A DNA stretch of 64,000 bases. Source: Mesorhizobium_B sp963522145. Its GTDB lineage: Bacteria; Pseudomonadota; Alphaproteobacteria; Rhizobiales; Rhizobiaceae. Below are positions 44,284 to 51,840 of the stretch, piece by piece (positions within the stretch are counted from its first letter, which is position 1; every line of letters starts with the position of its first letter). The stretch covers positions 62,001 through 126,000 of the forward strand of contig CAUQXI010000002.1 of the NCBI GenBank assembly GCA_963522145.1, in the 5' to 3' direction. The notes under the pieces were generated by a model. The model did no database searches. It was not told the origin of the DNA and was given only the letters and a program-made list of their open reading frames with translations. A program made the translations under genes and the position numbers.

Positions 44284-45159
44284 TCAGAATGGCCGCTCGC
44301 GCATGGCGAAGCGCGCATAGATGAGGCTGAAGACAAGCAGAAAGGCGAACATCATCAGCGACATGGCTGACGCTTCGGCGATCCGTCCATACTGGAACGC
44401 GACCTTGTAGAGATAGGTGACAAGGATGTCCGTGCTGTTGGCCGGCCCACCCTGCGTCAGCACCCAGATGATGGCGAAGCTGTTGAAGGCGTAGATGACG
44501 TTCAGCACCACGGCGATGTTGATGAAGGGCCGGATCAGCGGCAGCGTCATGTAGCGGAAGACGCGCCATTCGCCCGCCCCGTCGATCCGCGCCGCGTCCA
44601 TCACCTCGCTCGGAAGCGACGAAAAGGCGCCGAGAAAGATGATCACCGTCAGCGGGATGGCAGAAAGAATGCCGATCACGATGGCGACGGGAAAGGCGAT
44701 GTCGCCGGTCGCCAAAAACTCGATCGGCTGATCGACGAGGCCGAGATTGAGAAGGATCGCGTTCAGCATGCCGAACTGCCCGTTGAGCGTCCAGCGCCAG
44801 ACGATGCCGGTCATGGTTGCCGACACGGCCCAGGGCAGCAGGACTACCAGCCGGGCGATGGCCCGGCCGGCGAAGTCCTGGGTCAGCATCATGGCGACGG
44901 GTATGGAGATGAGCGTCGTGCCCGCCGTCACCACCACGGTCCAGACGATCGTCCGCTGAAAGCTTGCCCAGAACAATGGATCGGCAAAGAGCTTGCCGAA
45001 ATTGACCGCACCCACAAGCCCGCCGACCTGCCCGAAGCGGTTGACCGCCGAAACGGACATCCGCATCAGGTCGAGGATGGGATAGCCGATGATCCACAGC
45101 GCCAGCGCCAGGCTCGGAACGAGCATGGCGAGGGGCAGGAGCGGGCCGGGGCGCGACAT
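44284..45159 (-). CDS. carbohydrate ABC transporter permease (MalF-like)
   Basis: A 291-residue permease with six helices and the EAA-type loop VMDAARIDGAGEWRVFRYMT. N-terminal LAMLVPSLALALWIIGYPIL is the usual first helix of CUT1 permeases of the UgpA/MalF type. It lies between the binding-protein gene and the second permease gene with short gaps, completing a binding protein, two-permease, ATPase importer. Confidence 0.92.
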   Translation of the reverse strand: MSRPGPLLPLAMLVPSLALALWIIGYPILDLMRMSVSAVNRFGQVGGLVGAVNFGKLFADPLFWASFQRTIVWTVVVTAGTTLISIPVAMMLTQDFAGRAIARLVVLLPWAVSATMTGIVWRWTLNGQFGMLNAILLNLGLVDQPIEFLATGDIAFPVAIVIGILSAIPLTVIIFLGAFSSLPSEVMDAARIDGAGEWRVFRYMTLPLIRPFINIAVVLNVIYAFNSFAIIWVLTQGGPANSTDILVTYLYKVAFQYGRIAEASAMSLMMFAFLLVFSLIYARFAMRERPF

Positions 45160-45167
45160 CGCGTGTT

Positions 45168-46403
45168 TTACTGGCCGGCGAGCAGACCGTCGATCTGCGT
45201 CGCGGCTGCGTCGAGGGCGGCCTTCGGCTCCGCCTGTCCGAGATAGGCCTGCTGGAGTGCGGAGGTCGTCACCGCGACGATCTCTTCCCAGCGCGGCAGA
45301 AGCGGAGCGAATTTGGCGTAAGGCAGCATGTCCGCGAAGGTCTTGAGCGACGCGTCATCGGCGAGGCGCGGATCTTCCATTTCTTCCTTGAGCACCGGCA
45401 GAAAGCCTTCGGTCAGCGTGAATTCGAGCCGGGTCTCCTTCGCGAACAGCCCTTCCTCGATGAATTTCCACGCCAGTTCCTTGTTCTTGCTCGACTTGAA
45501 CAGCATCATGCTGTCGCTGCCGGCCCAGGTCGCTTGCGTCGTGCCGGTCGGGATGGCTGAGATGCCGTATTTCAGATCAGGCGCTTCCGTCTTGATCTGG
45601 CCGCGCAGCCACGGACCGCTGATGATGGCGCCCACACGGCCCTGCTTGAACAGGGTTTCCACGTCCTGGCGGTTGGCACCCGTCGGGCTCGGCTGGGTCA
45701 GGCCGGAATCGATCATCGACTTGTAGAGCGTGGTCGCCTTCACGCCGGCCTCGGAGTTGATGCCCGACTTGCCGTTGACGACGATTTCTCCGCCCATGGT
45801 CCAGAACGGGTAATACCAGTAGGTGTCGGTTTCGATCTCCTTGCCCTGCACGCCGAAGCCGTAAGCGCCTTCGCCCTTGGCCTTCACCGCCTCGGCGGCT
45901 GTGCGGAGTTCATCCCAGGTCTTGGGCGCAGCCGCCACGCCCGCCTTCGCGAACAGGTCCTGATTGTAGTAAAGCGCTCGCGTCGAGGCGAGGATGGGCA
46001 GGAGATAGGTCTTGCCTTCCACCACGCCCGGCGCGAACAGGTTCTCGTAGAAGCGCGCCTTGAACTCGGGCGTCATGTAGCCGTCCAGCGGCTCGGCGAT
46101 GTCGTTCTGGACATAGTCCAGCACCCAGCGGGTGGCGATCACGGACACGTCTGGCGCGGTGCCGCCCGCAATATCGGTTGCGAGCCGCTGCTGGAGGTTG
46201 TCCCAGCTGACGTCCTCGATGATCACGTCGACGTCGGGATGAGCAGCCTCGAAGCGCTGCGCCGCATTTTCAAAGGTCTTGACGGTGCTGTCGCTGAAAT
46301 GCGCGGCGATCACGCGGATCTCGGTTTTGGCATAGGCCGGCATCGCTGCTGCCGAAGCGAGCAATGCGAGGCCGAGCAGTGAAGTGGTTTTCAGTCTGGT
46401 CAT
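45168..46403 (-). CDS. sugar ABC transporter periplasmic binding protein (CUT1 type)
   Basis: A 411-residue extracellular solute-binding protein with signal peptide (MTRLKTTSLLGLALLASAAA to YA-K). The mature part includes RFEAAHPDVDVIIEDVSWDN, AGGTAPDVSVIATRWVLDYV, YLLPILASTRALYYNQDLF and a hinge around GRVGAIISGPWLRGQ. It is typical of MalE/UgpB-like proteins that bind mono- to oligosaccharides. The ATG at 46403 has a GAGGGTAA site. The rest of the operon suggests an amino sugar or its glycoside as ligand. Confidence 0.92.
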   Translation of the reverse strand: MTRLKTTSLLGLALLASAAAMPAYAKTEIRVIAAHFSDSTVKTFENAAQRFEAAHPDVDVIIEDVSWDNLQQRLATDIAGGTAPDVSVIATRWVLDYVQNDIAEPLDGYMTPEFKARFYENLFAPGVVEGKTYLLPILASTRALYYNQDLFAKAGVAAAPKTWDELRTAAEAVKAKGEGAYGFGVQGKEIETDTYWYYPFWTMGGEIVVNGKSGINSEAGVKATTLYKSMIDSGLTQPSPTGANRQDVETLFKQGRVGAIISGPWLRGQIKTEAPDLKYGISAIPTGTTQATWAGSDSMMLFKSSKNKELAWKFIEEGLFAKETRLEFTLTEGFLPVLKEEMEDPRLADDASLKTFADMLPYAKFAPLLPRWEEIVAVTTSALQQAYLGQAEPKAALDAAATQIDGLLAGQ

Positions 46404-46428
46404 GTTACCCTCCGTTTGTTGCTTGTGG

Positions 46429-47511
46429 TTACTTGTGGATGCTCTTCGACGCGAAGACGGGATAAAGCTGCGGGTAGCGGGCGGTGTCGATCGGCATGTT
46501 GCGCCTGGCGGCGAGGTCATGGGCCAGCACCTGGAACGGCACCACGGACAGCACCGCGCGCATGGCGGAGTCTGTTTCGGCGGGCAGCACCAGATCGGCC
46601 TTGCCCGTCTGGCTTTCGGCGGCTTCCGACGCGGCGATCACCACATGGGCGGTGCCGATCAGCTTCACGCCTTCAAGGAAGGCCGCGACGCGGTGCTGTT
46701 GCGCGATCTCGTCCGCAACGAGGATGATGCCGGTGCTCGGTCCCACGCCGTTGAACGGGCCGTGCATCATTTCCTCGAGTTCCTTTGGAACGACCACCAT
46801 CTTGGCCACCTCCAGAACCTTCAGCGCGCCTTCAAGGGCAGTGGGCACCTGCGTGCCGGCGCCGACCACGTAAAGCGCGTCGCACCGGCCGAACTTTTCC
46901 ACCCAGGCCGGCATGGCGTCGCGGCTCGCCTGGATGGTGCTTGCAAAGGCATCCGGCAGTCCGGCATAGCGCGAGGCCAAAAGGGCATCCGCGTGATCGG
47001 CCGACCCGAGCGCGATGCGGCGTCCGAGCAGGACCGCAGCAGCGGCCGTCGTGGTGAAGCCCTTGGTCTTGCCCATATTGACCTCAGGCCCGGTATGCGT
47101 CTCGATCACATGGTGTGTTTCGAGCGGGATCGGCGCTTCGGGATGCGCCGTGATCACTGCCGTCAGCGCGCCGTTGTCCTTTGCGCGGCGGATGCCGTCG
47201 AGCAGGATCAGCGAGGCCCCGCTTTGGGAGATGGCAAGCACCAGAACCTCGGGGCCAAGCCCACCCGCTTCGGTCTCGTCCAGAAACTCCAGCGAGCTCG
47301 CCGCCTCGCAATCGATGCGCAGCTCGTCCTGCCAGGAGCGGGCAGCGATCATGGCGGCGAAAAGCGAGGTGCCCGAGCCGAGGATCCAGACCTTGCGGAT
47401 GGCGCGGCTGTGGAAAGCGTCCACGAAAGCCTCCGCCTTGAGCCCTGCCTCGAGCAGGCGGCGGATGGCGTCCGGCTGTTCGTCGATGGATTGCTGCATC
47501 AAGGTCGGCAT
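46429..47511 (-). CDS. double-SIS-domain sugar-phosphate isomerase/deaminase (GlmS isomerase-like)
   Basis: A 360-residue protein with two SIS domains. The first has VWILGSGTSLFAA and LAISQSGASLILLDGI; the second has ALYVVGAGTQVPTALEGAL and LEEMMHGPFNGVGP, a glutamate-histidine motif typical of GlmS, AgaS and FrlB isomerase domains. No glutaminase domain is present, so it should deaminate or isomerise an amino-sugar phosphate rather than make one. It is encoded between the ROK kinase and binding-protein genes. In the AgaS model galactosamine-6-phosphate would give tagatose-6-phosphate. Substrate remains inference. Confidence 0.9.
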   Translation of the reverse strand: MPTLMQQSIDEQPDAIRRLLEAGLKAEAFVDAFHSRAIRKVWILGSGTSLFAAMIAARSWQDELRIDCEAASSLEFLDETEAGGLGPEVLVLAISQSGASLILLDGIRRAKDNGALTAVITAHPEAPIPLETHHVIETHTGPEVNMGKTKGFTTTAAAAVLLGRRIALGSADHADALLASRYAGLPDAFASTIQASRDAMPAWVEKFGRCDALYVVGAGTQVPTALEGALKVLEVAKMVVVPKELEEMMHGPFNGVGPSTGIILVADEIAQQHRVAAFLEGVKLIGTAHVVIAASEAAESQTGKADLVLPAETDSAMRAVLSVVPFQVLAHDLAARRNMPIDTARYPQLYPVFASKSIHK

Positions 47512-47514
47512 GGG

Positions 47515-48447
47515 TCAGGCTCTGCTTGCGTGTTCAGTTTCTTGGTTCGCATGTCCCGCTTCGAGAACGAGGGCGGCTGCGCCGACGAGCCCCGTCGAGG
47601 GGGCGGTGGCGGAAAGCGGCATCTCCTTCAGCCCCTGCTCCGCGATGGGCAGGGCATGGGCGCGAACAGCGCGGCGCACCCATTCGGTCATGCCCGGATC
47701 GCCGGTGAACATGCCGCCGGCGAGCACGATCGCTTCCGGATTGAGAAGATTGACGAGCTGGACGAGGTTCAGCGCGAGATAGCCGAACTCCTTGTTGGCC
47801 GGCGCTTCGATCTTCGGGAGCCAGGCGGGAACGGTCGGCAGCCCCTTGCGGGCATCGAGCAGCAGCATCTCGATGCAGCCGCTCATGCCGCAGGAACAGA
47901 TCGTGGCGCCGCCCTGGTGCGAGCTGATATGGCCGTTCTCGCCGGCCGCATTGCTGATGCCACGATGGAGCCGGCCGTTGAACACCATGCCGGTCGCCAG
48001 CCCCGTGCCGGCATTGTAAAGCAGGAAGTCGGGGTAGCGGCGCCCGGCGCCGAAATAAAGCTCGCCCAGCGTGGCGGCGTGCACGTCATTGTCCATCGCC
48101 ACCGGCAGGCCGGTGTGCTCCGCCAGCGCGAACCCGAGCGGCACGTTTCGAACGCCCATGTTCATCGAGCTCAACAGCATGCCGGTCGAGCGGTCCACGA
48201 AGCCCGTCGTGCCGATGCCGAAGCCGGCGATGGAACGCCCGCGCTGCCTCGCCTCGGCCAGAAGCAGCTGCCCAAGCGCGAGCGTGTCTTCAACCAGCTT
48301 CAAGCGCCGGCTGGGAAGCCGCTTCTCGAACAAAACCGTGCCCTCGGCGGAAACAAGGCCGCCGAGGATCTTGGTGCCGCCGATATCGATGCCGGCGAGA
48401 AGCGGCTGCGCCGGGCGATTGTGGCTGGGAATGTTCAGCACGATCAA
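47515..48447 (-). CDS. ROK-family sugar kinase
   Basis: A 310-residue kinase with the ATP-binding start LLAGIDIGGTKILGGLVS, the catalytic VAMDNDVHAATLGE and a zinc motif CSCGMSGCIEM; no DNA-binding domain precedes it. Such proteins phosphorylate glucose, N-acetylglucosamine, N-acetylmannosamine or similar sugars. The start overlaps the ATPase gene stop by four bases and the next gene follows after three bases, so all are co-translated. It would phosphorylate the incoming sugar before the SIS protein acts. Confidence 0.91.
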   Translation of the reverse strand: MIVLNIPSHNRPAQPLLAGIDIGGTKILGGLVSAEGTVLFEKRLPSRRLKLVEDTLALGQLLLAEARQRGRSIAGFGIGTTGFVDRSTGMLLSSMNMGVRNVPLGFALAEHTGLPVAMDNDVHAATLGELYFGAGRRYPDFLLYNAGTGLATGMVFNGRLHRGISNAAGENGHISSHQGGATICSCGMSGCIEMLLLDARKGLPTVPAWLPKIEAPANKEFGYLALNLVQLVNLLNPEAIVLAGGMFTGDPGMTEWVRRAVRAHALPIAEQGLKEMPLSATAPSTGLVGAAALVLEAGHANQETEHASRA

Positions 48448-49505
48448 AACCCAACCAGCCGGATGCCCGAAACGGCATCGAAGAGGTGTCCCGCGCCCGG
48501 CTTGAAGCCGAGGCGTACCGTGTCGCCGACGGAAAGACCCAAGCGCTCCCGCTGCGTGACCGTGAGTTCGACATCGTCGATCGACGCCACGAACATGGTG
48601 TCTGCGCCCTGCATCTCGACCGTCTGAACCTTGCCCTCGAGCACCCCGTCGCCGATCGTGACATGTTCAGGCCGAACGCCCAGAAGCAGCGCGTCGGGCA
48701 GCGAGGGGAATCCCGTCGTGCTGCCGGGAAGCGGCCTGTCACGGAAGCGAAGCGCGCCGCCGGCGTCGCGGACGACCGGGAAGAAGTTCATCGCAGGCGA
48801 ACCCATGAAGCCCGCCACGAAGGTGTTGGCCGGCTTGTCGTAAAGCTCCAGCGGTGCGCCGATCTGCTCCACGGCCCCGTTGCGCAGCACGACGATCACG
48901 TCCGACATTGTCATCGCTTCGACCTGGTCGTGGGTGACATAGATCGTCGTCGCGTTCAGCCGGTTGTGCAGGCTGCGGATTTCAGAGCGCATTCGCACGC
49001 GCAGCTCGGCGTCGAGGTTGGAAAGCGGCTCGTCGAACAAGAAGACCTTCGGATCGCGCACGATGGCGCGGCCCATGGCGACGCGCTGTCGCTGTCCGCC
49101 GGAAAGCTGCTTGGGGTAACGGTCGAGCAGAGTGTCGATGCCGAGCGCCCGCGCGGCTTCCATGACCTGGATTTCGCGCTGCTCGCGGGGAACATCCCGC
49201 ATCAGGAGCGAGAATGACAGGTTCTCGCGCACGGTCAGATGCGGGTAGAGCGCATAGCTCTGAAACACGAAGGCGATGTCGCGGTCACGCGGTGGCACAC
49301 GGTTCATCGACCGCCCGTCGATGACCACCTCGCCGCCGCTGAGCGGCTCCAGCCCCGCGATGATCCGCAGCAGGGTCGATTTTCCGCATCCCGACGGGCC
49401 GACCAGTGTCACGAAGCTGCCGCGCTCGACCTCAAAGGAAATGCCCTTCAGCGTTTCCACCGAGCCGAAGCGCTTCTGCGCGTTCCTGACGTCGACGAAG
49501 GCCAC
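48444..49505 (-). CDS. sugar ABC transporter ATP-binding protein (UgpC/MalK type)
   Basis: A 353-residue ATPase. The Walker A loop is GPSGCGKSTLLR, the signature LSGGQRQRVAMGRAI, Walker B VFLFDEPLSNLD, and the H-loop YVTHDQVEAMT. The C-terminal third (about 240-353) is the OB-type regulatory domain of MalK-like proteins. GTG start at 49505, preceded by GGGGCGG. It is the first gene of the seven-gene sugar operon, with an inverted repeat just upstream. Confidence 0.93.
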   Translation of the reverse strand: MAFVDVRNAQKRFGSVETLKGISFEVERGSFVTLVGPSGCGKSTLLRIIAGLEPLSGGEVVIDGRSMNRVPPRDRDIAFVFQSYALYPHLTVRENLSFSLLMRDVPREQREIQVMEAARALGIDTLLDRYPKQLSGGQRQRVAMGRAIVRDPKVFLFDEPLSNLDAELRVRMRSEIRSLHNRLNATTIYVTHDQVEAMTMSDVIVVLRNGAVEQIGAPLELYDKPANTFVAGFMGSPAMNFFPVVRDAGGALRFRDRPLPGSTTGFPSLPDALLLGVRPEHVTIGDGVLEGKVQTVEMQGADTMFVASIDDVELTVTQRERLGLSVGDTVRLGFKPGAGHLFDAVSGIRLVGF

Positions 49506-49522
49506 AACCGCCCCGCAATTAA

Positions 49523-49537
49523 TTCCAATGAATGGAA
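49523..49537. promoter_or_regulatory. inverted repeat upstream of the sugar operon
   Basis: TTCCA-ATGAA-TGGAA is a perfect 5-5-5 inverted repeat 17 bases before the first gene. It could be the operator of the ROK repressor. The remaining gap to 49793 holds only a GGCGCT-GCGAT-AGCGCC hairpin (49655-49671) without T run, and no gene that I can support. Confidence 0.4.
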
Positions 49538-49793
49538 CATTTCAGGCATGGAGCCGGTTGTCAAGCAGCGCAACGTGCGTTGCCTGCCATGCGTAGGAGC
49601 AAGGACGTTCCTTATGCGGACTTGTATCAAGGCAATGACGGGAGGTTTGGCGCTGGCGCTGCGATAGCGCCGTCGTCTGCGGGCAACCTCGGACGATCGT
49701 CACAGATGCCAAACGTTGTGCGTTGGTCGACGGTTGCGATGCGGATGTGCAGGCGTCGTGATCAAACGGCTGGCGACTAGCTTCTGCCAGACG

Positions 49794-51716
49794 TCACGCG
49801 GCTTCGGTCAAGCCTTCGCCTGCCTCGACCGACACGGCCGAGACCGTCCTGTCTCCGCCGGCGCTGAGGGTCGCCATCGCCTGCCGTTCGCGGGGGCCGA
49901 GAACGCCGTCACGAACCGCCAGGAATGTTTCCCGGGAATAACCGGAGGCCGCGTCTGTGAGGATGCTCGAACCTGCTTCAAGCGCTCCCGCATTGACCAC
50001 GATGTCGTCATAACCCAGCATGATGGCGCGGAGCACGATGGCGGCCTGATCGCGCGACAGCGCCGCGATCGCATCCGGCTGGCCCGCATTGAGGGTCTGG
50101 ATTCCCAGTTCTCCGTCGATCCGCACCGCCTTCGCCGCCGGCACCCGGCCGGTCGCGAGTTCGGCAAAGCCGGCGCTGTCGGAAGGCGCGTCATGCGCAA
50201 GATCGAGAAAGATCACCCGGCGGTCGGCCGCATGCGCGCCACCGGCCATCTCGAGCGCGGCCTGGCGGGCAAGCGCGGGATCGTCGGCCGCCACCACCAT
50301 CACGAGCCCGCCGGCACTCGCCGGCTCGGGCGCCGGTGCAATCCTCGCCGGGGAGCGCGCCGCGAGCATCCCGGCAGCCAGATCCCACAGGATCGCCGCG
50401 AGCACCCCGAGAAACAGACCCAGCAGCACGGCTGCGGCGAGCAACGGCGTACGCGGCGGGTAGGAAGGCGAGCTTGGCACCGCGGCATCGGCGATGATGC
50501 GCGCATTGGGCGCCGAGATGTTTTCCTGCTCGGCGGTTTCCTTGGCGCGCACCAGAAAGGCCTCATAAACGACCTTGCTGGATTGCGCCTTGCGCTCGAG
50601 CTCGCGCAGCTTGATCAGGTCCTGGTTCGTTTCGAAGGCGGCTGTCTTCGCCAGTTCCAGGTCGGCATTGACCTGGTTCAGCGTATCGACCGCGGCGCGA
50701 TAATCGTCCTGCGCGGCCCGCACCAGCTGTTCGCTTTCGGCGCGGATCGTCGCCTGAGCCTGGGCAACCTCCGCGGAAGCGGCGATCACGCGCGGATGGC
50801 GCGGTCCCAGCACCCTTTGAAGCTCGGCCAGGCTCCGTCGCGCTTCGGCAAGCTGCGTGCGCAGAGACACCATGGCGCTGGCAGTTCCGGTTACGACCGT
50901 GCTGATGTCGCCGCGCGTCTTCAGCGCGTCCTGCATGACCTCGAAGCGCGTCTTGGTCTCGTTGACGCGCGCGACCGCCGCCGACTGGCGCGCCGCGAGA
51001 TCGGTGAGCCTGCGATCGCCGAGCAACTGCCCTTCGGACTGCGAAACATTGTGCTCGCGCTTGAATGCCTCGACCTCTTCCTCCGCCTTGTTCAGCTCGG
51101 TCTGCAGCTCGAGCAGGCGGTTGCGGATCGATGAGCTGATGTCGCGGGCGGTGCCGGCGGTCGTGTCGGCCTGGTAGCCGAGATAGGCCGTTGCCACCGC
51201 ATTGGCGAGGCGTGCGGACTTCGCGGCCTCCTTGCTGGTAACGCTGATCTGAAGCACATAGGTGTTTTCCGGCCGCGTGACATTCACCGCTCGGGCCAGC
51301 GCTTCGAGTGCCGTCACCGCCGGATCATGGCCGCCGGTGCCTGGCGGCGAGAACTCGGCGTCGCTGGCGAGACCGGTATTTTGCACCACGCGCTTGAGCA
51401 CGGCTTCGGAGGTGATCACCTCCACCTGGCTGTCCACCAGCGCCATGTCGCTGCCGAAGCCCTGCTGCACGACCTCGTTCTCGATCGCGCGCTGCTCGCG
51501 CGGATCGATGAAGATGCGCGTGGTGGCGGTAAAGCGCGGCGCGATCATCGAAAGCGCCAAGAGTCCCAGGCCGGCGAAGAGCACGGTGACGATCAGGATC
51601 ACCCAGCGGCGGCGGATCAGTGTATCGGCTAAGCCCAGCAGGTTGACCGAAGCATCGACGGGCGCTTGCCCCGCGGCATATCGAGCGTTCGGCCTCCCGC
51701 CGATGGGGGTGTCCAT
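49794..51716 (-). CDS. ExoP/GumC-type exopolysaccharide co-polymerase with degenerate kinase-like C-terminus
   Basis: A 640-residue inner-membrane protein of the Wzz/GumC/ExoP class, which controls chain length and export of surface polysaccharide. An N-terminal helix (about 38-58) precedes the Wzz domain; long coiled-coil regions (about 200-410, such as LNKAEEEVEAFKREHNVSQS and QLAEARRSLAELQRVLGPRH) fill the periplasm. A Pro-rich segment (SSPSYPPRTP) leads to the second helix (430-450). The C-terminal part keeps a Walker A'-like VIFLDLA, but where the nucleotide-binding P-loop of tyrosine autokinases should be it reads VVAADDPALARQ, so kinase activity is unlikely. Confidence 0.9.
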   Translation of the reverse strand: MDTPIGGRPNARYAAGQAPVDASVNLLGLADTLIRRRWVILIVTVLFAGLGLLALSMIAPRFTATTRIFIDPREQRAIENEVVQQGFGSDMALVDSQVEVITSEAVLKRVVQNTGLASDAEFSPPGTGGHDPAVTALEALARAVNVTRPENTYVLQISVTSKEAAKSARLANAVATAYLGYQADTTAGTARDISSSIRNRLLELQTELNKAEEEVEAFKREHNVSQSEGQLLGDRRLTDLAARQSAAVARVNETKTRFEVMQDALKTRGDISTVVTGTASAMVSLRTQLAEARRSLAELQRVLGPRHPRVIAASAEVAQAQATIRAESEQLVRAAQDDYRAAVDTLNQVNADLELAKTAAFETNQDLIKLRELERKAQSSKVVYEAFLVRAKETAEQENISAPNARIIADAAVPSSPSYPPRTPLLAAAVLLGLFLGVLAAILWDLAAGMLAARSPARIAPAPEPASAGGLVMVVAADDPALARQAALEMAGGAHAADRRVIFLDLAHDAPSDSAGFAELATGRVPAAKAVRIDGELGIQTLNAGQPDAIAALSRDQAAIVLRAIMLGYDDIVVNAGALEAGSSILTDAASGYSRETFLAVRDGVLGPRERQAMATLSAGGDRTVSAVSVEAGEGLTEAA

Positions 51717-51840
51717 GACATCGTCTCCGCCGCGCCGCGGGCGCCGTCCGTTCGATTATCGGCAATCATTGAGTGAACGTGCTTAATATTGGGTTACGCC
51801 GGACGAGGTAGGCGCAAAGTGCCGGACGGAAGCGCGGCAG

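Noticed and set aside
49617..49667. A 17-codon frame (MRTCIKAMTGGLALALR) resembling the start of a signal peptide
   Set aside because: It is too short, without a good ribosome site or continuation; it may be chance or a remnant.
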